Source: Atherix ibis
Taxonomy: Eukaryota; Arthropoda; Insecta; Diptera; Athericidae
Length of the DNA: 64,000 nucleotides
Direction of reading: 5' to 3'
NCBI GenBank assembly: GCA_958298945.1
Contig: OY282610.1
Location: forward strand, 50,103,667 to 50,167,666
In this document: piece after piece, positions 1 to 8,309 of the stretch
Layout of the letters: every line of letters begins with the position of its first letter
Position numbering within the stretch: the stretch's first letter is position 1
Notes under the pieces: model-generated
Database searches by the model: none
The model's input: only the letters and a program-made list of their open reading frames with translations
Told to the model about the DNA's origin: nothing
Program-made: the position numbers and the translations under genes

Positions 1-72
1 AAATTGTCATTTTTATCCAAAAAAGCAAACTTTATTTTCTAAAAAAATACAGCGAACTTTAGGTATTTTTTT
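1..72 (+). repeat. Partial HOR unit at left edge (end of D2)
   Basis: Tail of a unit whose beginning lies outside the window. It reads AAATTGTCATTTTTATCC and then TATTTTCTAAAAAAATAC, two small departures from the usual GCCATTTTTATCC and TATTTTTAAAAAAATAC. Confidence 0.9.
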
Positions 73-102
73 TTAAAACGCCTGGAAAAAATTTTCCTGT
101 AA

Positions 103-117
103 GGACTTTTTTAGTCC
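103..117. other. Conserved 15-bp hairpin in D3 (GGACT-T5-AGTCC)
   Basis: A perfect 5-bp inverted repeat GGACT/AGTCC flanks a five-T loop. It lies 30 bp inside the unit landmark and recurs at that place in the units read, one of which (near 24397) has a TTTAT loop. The stem is intact where the loop varies. Function, if any, is unknown; a protein-binding dyad or simple chance fixation are both possible. Confidence 0.7.
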
Positions 118-476
118 GATCAGGATAGTAAGAATAATTATTAGTTTCACATATGTATGCGCATTAACATCATTAAACAAATTTTCGAAAAAATTTCCTT
201 TTTCATAGAAAAATAGAAATTTAAAAAAAAATTTAATGATCTTTTGGCAAATTTTTCTCAAAACTCCCACCGAAATTTATCGTGACATGTCATTTTCCTT
301 CCAATCATTATATTAAGAGTCATAGAAGGTTTGCCTGAAAGTGTGCAATGACACCACAAAATAAATTCTAAAAAACCTTAATTTTTATACAAAAAAAACG
401 AATTTTAATAAAGAAAACAATTAATTTTATGAATTTTTTCTCAAAATCACCAACAAAAATTTATCCAGAAAGGATA

Positions 477-495
477 TTCTCATTCCAATCGAGAA
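477..495. other. Imperfect dyad in regular monomers
   Basis: TTCTCATTCCAATCGAGAA is an 8+8 inverted repeat around CC, interrupted by one bulged C. It occurs once in nearly every regular monomer at a fixed phase, with 183-185 bp between copies. It is a plausible site for a dimeric DNA-binding protein, but nothing here identifies one, and it does not match the mammalian CENP-B box as I know it. Confidence 0.6.
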
Positions 496-612
496 AATAT
501 GTATTGGAGAAGCTTTGCCTGAAAGTACGCAATGACACCATAAAAACAATTCTAAAAACCTTAATTTGTATACAAAAAAAAACTAATTTTAAGAAAGAAA
601 ACTATAAATTTT

Positions 613-796
613 ATGAATTTTTTCTCAAAATCACCAACAAAAATTTATCCAGAAAGGATATTCTCATTCCAATCGAGAAAACATGTATTGGAGAAGCTTT
701 GCCTGAAAGTACGCAATGATACCATAAAAACAATTCTAAAAACCTTAATTTGTATACAAAAAAAAACGAATTTTAGGAAAGAAAACTATAAATTTT
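613..796 (+). repeat. Representative 184-bp regular monomer
   Basis: Example of the regular monomer, phased here from ATGAATTTTTTCTCAAAATC. In order it contains CCAACAAAAATTTATCC, GAAAGGATATTCTCATTCC, an imperfect dyad around CCAAT, a HindIII-type AAGCTT, TTTGCCTGAAAGTACGCAAT, GACACCATAAAAAC, TTGTATAC followed by a run of 8-10 A, and CGAATTTTA. About 158 regular monomers occur in the 39 complete units. Length toggles between 183 and 185 bp mainly through the A run. Variants include GTATTGG or GCATTGG, CTGAAAG or CTAAAAG, and CAATTC or CCGTTC, and these tend to occupy preferred positions inside a unit. Confidence 0.95.
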
Positions 797-1346
797 ATGA
801 ATTTTTTCTCAAAATCACCAACAAAAATTTATCCAGAAAGGATATTCTCATTCCAATCGAGAAAACATGTATTGGAGAAGCTTTGCCTGAAAGTACGCAA
901 TGACACCATAAAAACAATTCTAAAAACCTTAATTTGTATACAAAAAAAAACGAATTTTAGGAAAGAAAACTATAAATTTTATGAATTTTTTCTCAAAATC
1001 ACCAACAAAAATTTATCCAGAAAGGATATTCTCATTCCAATCGAGAAAATATGCATTGGAGAAGCTTTGCCTAAAAGTACGCAATGACACCATAAAAACC
1101 GTTCTAAAAACCTTAATTTTTATACAAAAAAAACGAATTTTAAGAAAGAAAACCATAAATTTTATGAATTTTTTCTCAAAATCACCAACAAAAATTTATC
1201 CAGAAATGATATTCTCATTCCAATCGAGAAAATATGCATTGGAGAAGCTTTGCCTAAAAGTACGCAATGACACCATAAAAACCGTTCTAAAAACCTTAAT
1301 TTTTATACAAAAAAAATGAATTTTAAGAAAGAAAACCATAAATTTT

Positions 1347-1530
1347 ATGAATTTTTTCTCAAAACCACCAACAAAAATTTATCCAGAAAGAATTTTCTCA
1401 TTCCAATGAGAATAATATGAATTGGAGAAGCTTTGCCTGAAAGTGGACAATCATACCCCAAACAAACATCTCCAAAAAACCACCATTTTCATAGAGAAAA
1501 ACAAATTTTAAGAGAAAGTGGACTCAGTGT
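1347..1530 (+). repeat. Junction monomer (J) closing the regular-monomer run
   Basis: Every complete unit ends its run of regular monomers with this variant. The start reads CTCAAAACCACCAAC instead of CTCAAAATCACCAAC in most units, GGATATTC becomes GAATTTTC, and CCAATCGAGAAAATATG becomes CCAATGAGAATAATATG. The second half diverges sharply after TTTGCCTGAAAGTG but keeps recognisable remnants of the monomer (AAATTTTAAGAGAAAG). This one is in unit 1 and carries GTGGACAATC where most units have GTGCACAATC. Confidence 0.9.
1395..1412. other. Perfect 18-bp dyad in junction monomer
   Basis: TTCTCATTCCAATGAGAA has perfect 8-bp arms around a CC spacer. It differs from the regular-monomer dyad by loss of the bulged C, so each HOR unit carries one perfect version beside n imperfect ones. 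In unit 4 the spacer is TT but the arms remain perfect. Confidence 0.75.
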
Positions 1531-1688
1531 AATAATTGTTGCCTCCTATTTTTTGAGAAAACTGGGTGCCTGGTGTAAAAATTGGATTTTCGTGAATATT
1601 GTCACAAATTTTAGAATTTTTGTGGTTTTTTGCATATCTTTAGGTGGTCAATTTATTTTGCTTTCAGTAAATAAAAAATTTAATTTTA
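1531..1688 (+). repeat. Diverged core element D1
   Basis: This is the least monomer-like part of the core. It fills one monomer-sized slot (about 158 bp) between J and D2 and is present once per unit. Landmarks are GTTGCCTCCTATTTTTTGAG, GGTGCCTGGTGTAAAAATTG, the dyad CACAAATTTTCGAATTTTTG and CTTTAGGTGGTCAATTTA. Its descent from the same monomer is inferred from spacing and weak similarity only; an inserted foreign segment is the alternative. Confidence 0.6.
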
Positions 1689-1864
1689 GGCAATTTTTTT
1701 TTAATAGTGCTCACAAAAATTTATTCTGAAAGGATATTCCTTTTTCGATCAGGATAATATGGATCTAGAAGGCTATGTTAAAGTGTATGTAATGAAACCA
1801 TGAAACAAATTGCCATTTTTATCCAAAAAAGCAAACTTTATTTTTAAAAAAATACAGCGAACTT
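1689..1864 (+). repeat. Diverged core element D2
   Basis: A diverged monomer. TGCTCACAAAAATTTATTC and GAAAGGATATTCC align with the regular TCACCAACAAAAATTTATCC and GAAAGGATATTC. It then has TTCGATCAGGATAATATG, an XbaI-type TCTAGA (1764-1769 here), GTAATGAAACCATGAAAC and a TTTTTAAAAAAATAC stretch in place of the poly-A run. Present once per unit at about 172-176 bp spacing from its neighbours. Confidence 0.82.
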
Positions 1865-2049
1865 TAGGTATTTTTTTTTAAAACGCCTGGAAAAAATTTT
1901 CCTGTAAGGACTTTTTTAGTCCGATCAGGATAATAAGAATAATTATTAGTTTCACATATGTATGCGCATTAACATCATTAAACAAATTTTCGAAAAAATT
2001 TCCTTTTTCATAGAAAAATAGAAATTTAAAAAAAAATTTAATGATCTTT
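1865..2049 (+). repeat. Diverged core element D3
   Basis: A diverged monomer that shares CGATCAGGATAATA with D2 at the equivalent phase. It starts near TTAAAACGCCTGG and contains the small hairpin GGACT-TTTTT-AGTCC, the NdeI-type CATATG, TATGCGCATTAACATC and a TTTCGAAAAAATTTCC stretch. Present once per unit and strongly conserved across all copies. Confidence 0.75.
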
Positions 2050-2949
2050 TGGCAAATTTTTCTCAAAACTCCCACCGAAATTTATCGTGACATGTCATTT
2101 TCCTTCCAATCATTATATTAAAAGTCATAGAAGGTTTGCCTGAAAGTGTGCAATGACACCACAAAATAAATTCTAAAAAACCTGAATTTTTATACAAAAA
2201 AAACGAATTTTAATAAAGAAAACAAATAATTTTATGAATTTTTTCTCAAAATCACCAACAAAAATTTATCCAGAAAGGATATTCTCATTCCAATCGAGAA
2301 AATATGTATTGGAGAAGCTTTGCCTGAAAGTACGCAATGACACCATAAAAACAATTCTAAAAACCTTAATTTGTATACAAAAAAAAAACGAATTTTAGGA
2401 AAGAAAACTATAAATTTTATGAATTTTTTCTCAAAACCACCAACAAAAATTTATCCAGAAAGAATTTTCTCATTCCAATGAGAATAATATGAATTGGAGA
2501 AGCTTTGCCTGAAAGTGCACAATCATACCCCAAACAAACATCTCCAAAAAACCACAATTTTCATAGAGAAAAACAATTTTTAAGAGAAAGTGGACTCAGT
2601 GTAATAATTGTTGCCTCCTATTTTTTGAGAAAACTGGGTGCCTGGTGTAAAAATTGGATTTTCGTGAATATTGTCACAAATTTTAGAATTTTTGTGGTTT
2701 TTTGCATATCTTTAGGTGGTCAATTTATTTTGCTTTCAGTAAATAAAAAATTTAATTTTAGGCAATTTTTTTTTAATAGTGCTCACAAAAATTTATTCTG
2801 AAAGGATATTCCTTTTTCGATCAGGATAATATGGATCTAGAAGGCTATGTTAAAGTGTATGTAATGAAACCATGAAACAAATTGCCATTTTTATCCAAAA
2901 AAGCAAACTTTATTTTTAAAAAAATACAGCGAACTTTAGGTATTTTTTT
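1878..2949 (+). repeat. HOR unit 2 (1,072 bp, n=1)
   Basis: The minimal complete form: one regular monomer near 2234, J near 2419, then D1 and D2. It is nearly identical to unit 3, sharing ACCTGAATTTTT in D4, TTAAAAGTC in D4 and CCACAATTTTC in J. Confidence 0.94.
2050..2233 (+). repeat. Diverged core element D4
   Basis: A clearly recognisable diverged monomer immediately before the first regular monomer. CTCAAAACTCCCACCGAAAT corresponds to CTCAAAATCACCAACAAAAAT. CCTTCCAATCATTATATTAA occupies the dyad position. AGAAGGTTTGCCTGAAAG corresponds to AGAAGCTTTGCCTGAAAG, so the HindIII-type site is absent. GTGTGCAATGACACCACAAA corresponds to GTACGCAATGACACCATAAA. It ends with AATAAAGAAAACAATTAATT. 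Confidence 0.88.
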
Positions 2950-4021
2950 TTAAAACGCCTGGAAAAAATTTTCCTGTAAGGACTTTTTTAGTCCGATCAG
3001 GATAATAAGAACAATTATTAGTTTCACATATGTATGCGCATTAACATCATTAAACAAATTTTCGAAAAAATTTCCTTTTTCATAGAAAAATAGAAATTTA
3101 AAAAAAAATTTAATGATCTTTTGGCAAATTTTTCTCAAAACTCCCACCGAAATTTATCGTGACATGTCATTTTCCTTCCAATCATTATATTAAAAGTCAT
3201 AGAAGGTTTGCCTGAAAGTGTGCAATGACACCACAAAATAAATTCTAAAAAACCTGAATTTTTATACAAAAAAAAACGAATTTTAATAAAGAAAACAATT
3301 AATTTTATGAATTTTTTCTCAAAATCACCAACAAAAATTTATCCAGAAAGGATATTCTCATTCCAATCGAGAAAATATGTATTGGAGAAGCTTTGCCTGA
3401 AAGTACGCAATGACACCATAAAAACAATTCTAAAAACCTTAATTTGTATACAAAAAAAAACGAATTTTAGGAAAGAAAACTATAAATTTTATGAATTTTT
3501 TCTCAAAACCACCAACAAAAATTTATCCAGAAAGAATTTTCTCATTCCAATGAGAATAATATGAATTGGAGAAGCTTTGCCTGAAAGTGCACAATCATAC
3601 CCCAAACAAACATCTCCAAAAAACCACAATTTTCATAGAGAAAAACAATTTTTAAGAGAAAGTGGACTCAGTGTAATAATTGTTGCCTCCTATTTTTTGA
3701 GAAAACTGGGTGCCTGGTGTAAAAATTGGATTTTCGTGAATATTGTCACAAATTTTAGAATTTTTGTGGTTTTTTGCATATCTTTAGGTGGTCAATTTAT
3801 TTTGCTTTCAGTAAATAAAAAATTTAATTTTAGGCAATTTTTTTTTAATAGTGCTCACAAAAATTTATTCTGAAAGGATATTCCTTTTTCGATCAGGATA
3901 ATATGGATCTAGAAGGCTATGTTAAAGTGTATGTAATGAAACCATGAAACAAATTGCCATTTTTATCCAAAAAAGCAAACTTTATTTTTAAAAAAATACA
4001 GCGAACTTTAGGTATTTTTTT
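2950..4021 (+). repeat. HOR unit 3 (1,072 bp, n=1)
   Basis: One regular monomer near 3307 and J near 3491. I see only a handful of differences from unit 2: AAGAACAATT in D3, CAATTAATT before the monomer, and poly-A lengths. It looks like a recent tandem duplicate of the whole minimal unit. Confidence 0.94.
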
Positions 4022-5436
4022 TTAAAACGCCTGGAAAAAATTTTCCTGTAAGGACTTTTTTAGTCCGATCAGGATAATAAGAATAATTATTAGTTTCACA
4101 TATGTATGCGCATTAACATCATTAAACAAATTTTCGAAAAAATTTCCTTTTTCATAGAAAAATAGAAATTTAAAAAAAAATTTAATGATCTTTTGGCAAA
4201 TTTTTCTCAAAACTCCCACCGAAATTTATCGTGACATGTCATTTTCCTTCCAATCATTATATTAAAAGTCATAGAAGGTTTGCCTGAGAGTGTGCAATGA
4301 CACCACAAAATAAATTCTAAAAAACCTTCATTTTTATACAAAAAAAACGAATTTTAATAAAGAAAACAATTAATTTTATGAATTTTTTCTCAAAATCACC
4401 AACAAAAATTTATCCAGAAAGGATATTCTCATTCCAATCGAGAAAATATGTATTGGAGAAGCTTTGCCTGAAAGTACGCAATGACACCATAAAAACAATT
4501 CTAAAAACCTTAATTTGTATACAAAAAAAAACGAATTTTAGGAAAGAAAACTATAAATTTTATGAATTTTTTCTCAAAATCACCAACAAAAATTTATCCA
4601 GAAAGGATATTCTCATTCCAATCGAGAAAATATGCATTGGAGAAGCTTTGCCTAAAAGTACGCAATGACACCATAAAAACCGTTCTAAAAACCTTAATTT
4701 TTATACAAAAAAAACGAATTTTAAGAAAGAAAACCATAAATTTTATGAATTTTTTCTCAAAATCACCAACAAAAATTTATCCAGAAATGATATTCTCATT
4801 CCAATCGAGAAAATATGCATTGGAGAAGCTTTGCCTGACAGTACGCAATGACACCAGAAAAACAATTCTAAAAACCTTAATTTTTATACAAAAAAAATGA
4901 ATTTTAAGAAAGAAAACCATAAATTTTATGAATTTTTTCTCAAAACCACCAACAAAAATTTATCCAGAAAGAATTTTCTCATTTTAATGAGAATAATATG
5001 AATTGGAGAAGCTTTGCCTGAAAGTGGACAATCATACCCCAAACAAACATCTCCAAAAAACCACCATTTTCATAGAGAAAAACAAATTTTAAGAGAAAGT
5101 GGACTCAGTGTAATAATTGTTGCCTCCTATTTTTTGAGAAAACTGGGTGCCTGGTGTAAAAATTGGATTTTCGTGAATATTGTCACAAATTTTCGAATTT
5201 TTGTGGTTTTTTGCATATGCTTTCAGTAAATAAAAAATTTAGTTTTAGGCAATTTTTTTTTAATAGTGCTCACAAAAATTTATTCTGAAAGGATATTCCT
5301 TTTTCGATCAGGATAATATGGATCTAGAAGGCTATGTTAAAGTGTATGTAATGAAACCATGAAACAAATTGCCATTTTTATCCAAAAAAGCAAACTTTAT
5401 TTTTAAAAAAATACAGCGAACTTTAGGTATTTTTTT
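4022..5436 (+). repeat. HOR unit 4 (1,415 bp, n=3, 22-bp deletion)
   Basis: Regular monomers near 4378, 4562 and 4745. A 22-bp deletion in D1 joins GCATAT to GCTTTCAG at 5218/5219. J has CATTTTAATGAG, so the dyad spacer is TT. The last regular monomer has CCTGACAGTACG and ACACCAGAAAAAC, both unusual. D4 has TTAAAAGTC, as in units 2 and 3. Confidence 0.92.
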
Positions 5437-6689
5437 TTAAAACGCCTGGAAAAAATTTTCCTGTAAGGACTTTTTTAGTCCGATCAGGATAATAAGAATA
5501 ATTATTAGTTTCACATATGTATGCGCATTAACATCATTAAACAAATTTTCGAAAAAATTTCCTTTTTCATAGAAAAATAGAAATTTAAAAAAAAATTTAA
5601 TGATCTTTTGGCAAATTTTTCTCAAAACTCCCACCGAAATTTATCGTGACATGTCATTTTCCTTCCAATCATTATATTAAGAGTCATAGAAGGTTTGCCT
5701 GAAAGTGTGCAATGACACCACAAAATAAATTCTAAAAAACCTTAATTTTTATACAAAAAAAACGAATTTTAATAAAGAAAACAATTAATTTTATGAATTT
5801 TTTCTCAAAATCACCAACAAAAATTTATCCAGAAAGGATATTCTCATTCCAATCGAGAAAATATGTATTGGAGAAGCTTTGCCTGAAAGTACGCAATGAC
5901 ACCATAAAAACAATTCTAAAAACCTTAATTTGTATACAAAAAAAACGAATTTTAAGAAAGAAAATTATAAATTTTATGAATTTTTTCTCAAAATCACCAA
6001 CAAAAATTTATCCAGAAAGGATATTCTCATTCCAATCGAGAAAATATGCATTGGAGAAGGTTTGCCTGAAAGTACGCAATGACACCATAAAAACAATTCT
6101 AAAAACCTTAATTTTTATACAAAAAAAATGAATTTTAAGAAAGAAAACCATAAATTTTATGAATTTTTTCTCAAAACCACCAACAAAAATTTATCCAGAA
6201 AGAATTTTCTCATTCCAATGAGAATAATATGAATTGGAGAAGCTTTGCCTGAAAGTGCACAATCATACCCCAAACAAACATCTCCAAAAAACCACCATTT
6301 TCATAGAGAAAAACAAATTTTAAGAGAAAGTGGACTCAGTGTAATAATTGTTGCCTACTATTTTTTGAGAAAACTGGGTGCCTGGTGTAAAAATTGGATT
6401 TTCGTGAATATTGTCACAAATTTTCGAATTTTTGTGGTTTTTTGCATATCTTTAGGTGGTCAATTTATTTTGCTTTCAGTAAATAAAAAATTTAATTTTA
6501 GGCAATTTTTTTTTAATAGTGCTCACAAAAATTTATTCTGAAAGGATATTCCTTTTTCGATCAGGATAATATGGATCAAGAAGGCTATGTTAAAGTGTAT
6601 GTAATGAAACCATGAAACAAATTGCCATTTTTATCCAAAAAAGCAAACTTTATTTTTAAAAAAATACAGCGAACTTAAGGTATTTTTTT
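5437..6689 (+). repeat. HOR unit 5 (1,253 bp, n=2)
   Basis: Regular monomers near 5793 and 5976. The second has AGAAGGTTTGCC near 6057, losing the HindIII-type site. It shares GTTGCCTACTATT in D1, GGATCAAGAAGG in D2 (XbaI-type site lost) and GAACTTAAGG with units 9 and 11, marking them as copies of one another. Confidence 0.92.
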
Positions 6690-8309
6690 TTAAAACGCCT
6701 GGAAAAAATTTTCCTGTAAGGACTTTTTTAGTCCGATCAGGATAATAAGAATAATTATTAGTTTCACATATGTATGCGCATTAACATCATTAAACAAATT
6801 TTCGAAAAAATTTCCTTTTTCATAGAAAAATAGAAATTTAAAAAAAAATTTAATGATCTTTTGGCAAATTTTTCTCAAAACTCCCACCGAAATTTATCGT
6901 GACATGTCATTTTCCTTCCAATCATTATATTAAGAGTCATAGAAGGTTTGCCTGAAAGTGTGCAATAACACCACAAAATAAATTCTAAAAAACCTTCATT
7001 TTTATACAAAAAAAACGAATTTTAATAAAGAAAACAATTAATTTTATGAATTTTTTCTCAAAATCACCAACAAAAATTTATCCAGAAAGGATATTCTCAT
7101 TCCAATCGAGAAAATATGTATTGGAGAAGCTTTGCCTGAAAGTACGCAATGACACCATAAAAACAATTCTAAAAACCTTAATTTGTATACAAAAAAAAAC
7201 GAATTTTAGGAAAGAAAACTATAAATTTTATGAATTTTTTCTCAAAATCACCACCAAAAATTTATCCAGAAAGGATATTCTCATTCCAATCGAGAAAATA
7301 TGCATTGGAGAAGCTTTGCCTAAAAGTACGCAATGACACCATAAAAACCGTTCTAAAAACATTAATTTTTATACAAAAAAAAACGAATTTTAATAAAGAA
7401 AACAATTAATTTTATGAATTTTTTCTCAAAATCACCAACAAAAATTTATCCAGAAAGGATATTCTCATTCCAATCGAGAAAATATGCATTGGAAAAGCTT
7501 TGCCTAAAAGTACGCAATGACACCATAAAAACCGTTCTAAAAACCTTAATTTTTATACAAAAAAAACGAATTTTAAGAAAGAAAACCATAAATTTTATGA
7601 ATTTTTTCTCAAAATCACCAACAAAAATTTATCCAGAAATGATATTCTCATTCCAATCGAGAAAATATGCATTGGAGAAGCTTTGCCTGAAAGTACGCAA
7701 TGACACCATAAAAACAATTCTAAAAACTTTAATTTTTATACAAAAAAAATGAATTTTAAGAAAGAAAACCATAAATTTTATGAATTTTTTCTCAAAACCA
7801 CCAACAAAAATTTATCCAGAAAGAATTTTCTCATTCCAATGAGAATAATGTGAATTGGAGAAGCTTTGCCTGAAAGTGCACAATCATACCCCAAACAAAC
7901 ATCTCCAAAAAACCACCATTTTCATAGAGAAAAACAAATTTTAAGAGAAAGTGGACTCAGTGTAATAATTGTTGCCTCCTATTTTTTGAGAAAACTGGGT
8001 GCCTGGTGTAAAAATTGGATTTTCGTGAATATTGTCACAAATTTTCGAATTTTTGTGGTTTTTTGCATATCTTTAGGTGGTCAATTTATTTTGCTTTCAG
8101 TAAATAAAAAATTTAATTTTAGGCAATTTTTTTTTAATAGTGCTCACAAAAATTTATTCTGAAAGGATATTCCTTTTTCGATCAGGATAATATTGATCTA
8201 GAAGGCTATGTTAAAGTGTATGTAATGAAACCATGAAACAAATTGCCATTTTTATCCAAAAAAGCAAACTTTATTTTTAAAAAAATACAGCGAACTTTAG
8301 GTATTTTTT
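6690..8309 (+). repeat. HOR unit 6 (1,620 bp, n=4)
   Basis: Regular monomers near 7046, 7230, 7414 and 7597. The second has ATCACCACCAAAAATTT. J has AATAATGTGAATTGG and D2 has AATATTGATCTAG. The same set of variants recurs in unit 12 at a 10,788-bp offset, and its left half recurs in unit 10. Confidence 0.92.

Larger units (their letters stand above)
73..1877 (+). repeat. HOR unit 1 (1,805 bp, n=5)
   Basis: Five regular monomers start near 429, 613, 797, 981 and 1164, with J at 1347. D3 has GGATAGTAAG instead of GGATAATAAG. Two monomers carry AAAACATGTATTGG. D1 has TTTTAGAATTT, a variant limited to units 1-3. Confidence 0.93.

Noticed and set aside
103..117. Rho-independent terminator (hairpin near T tract)
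   Set aside because: The T run is the loop rather than a tail after the stem, the stem is only 5 bp, and there is no gene to terminate.
73..270. 65-codon reverse-strand open frame (GVLRKICQKIIKFFFKF...) in nearly all units over D3 and D4
   Set aside because: It starts at GTG, is low-complexity (F, K, I, L, N rich as expected from AT-rich DNA), and is disrupted in units 14, 19, 22 and 32 without consequence. In the copy at 51091 the stop is simply lost, extending it to 100 codons.
477..495. CENP-B box
   Set aside because: The required mammalian motif (TTCG...A..CGGG pattern) is absent; the dyad here is a different sequence.
429..719. Repeated open frames of 85-178 codons reading MNFFSKSPTKIYPERIF or similar
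   Set aside because: They are translations of the tandem monomer in whatever frame happens to be open. Neighbouring copies overlap each other in different frames, ends depend on A-run length, and no conserved domain is recognisable.
1433..1729. 98-codon open frame (PESAQSYPKQTSPKN...) once per unit over J, D1 and D2
   Set aside because: It begins at TTG rather than ATG and contains no ATG start. It is broken in several units by the 22-bp deletion (units 4, 8, 10), a nonsense change (unit 16), and indels (units 19, 26, 36), with no sign of selection against these. Its conservation follows from satellite homogenisation.
1870..2060. Mobile element or terminal inverted repeats at unit boundaries
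   Set aside because: No terminal inverted repeats, target-site duplications or transposase-like frames were found. All units lie head to tail with no empty-site variant.
2160..2235. AATAAA words as polyadenylation signals, TATA-like words as promoters
   Set aside because: Such words are expected by chance throughout a strongly AT-rich repeat, and nothing else indicates a transcription unit.
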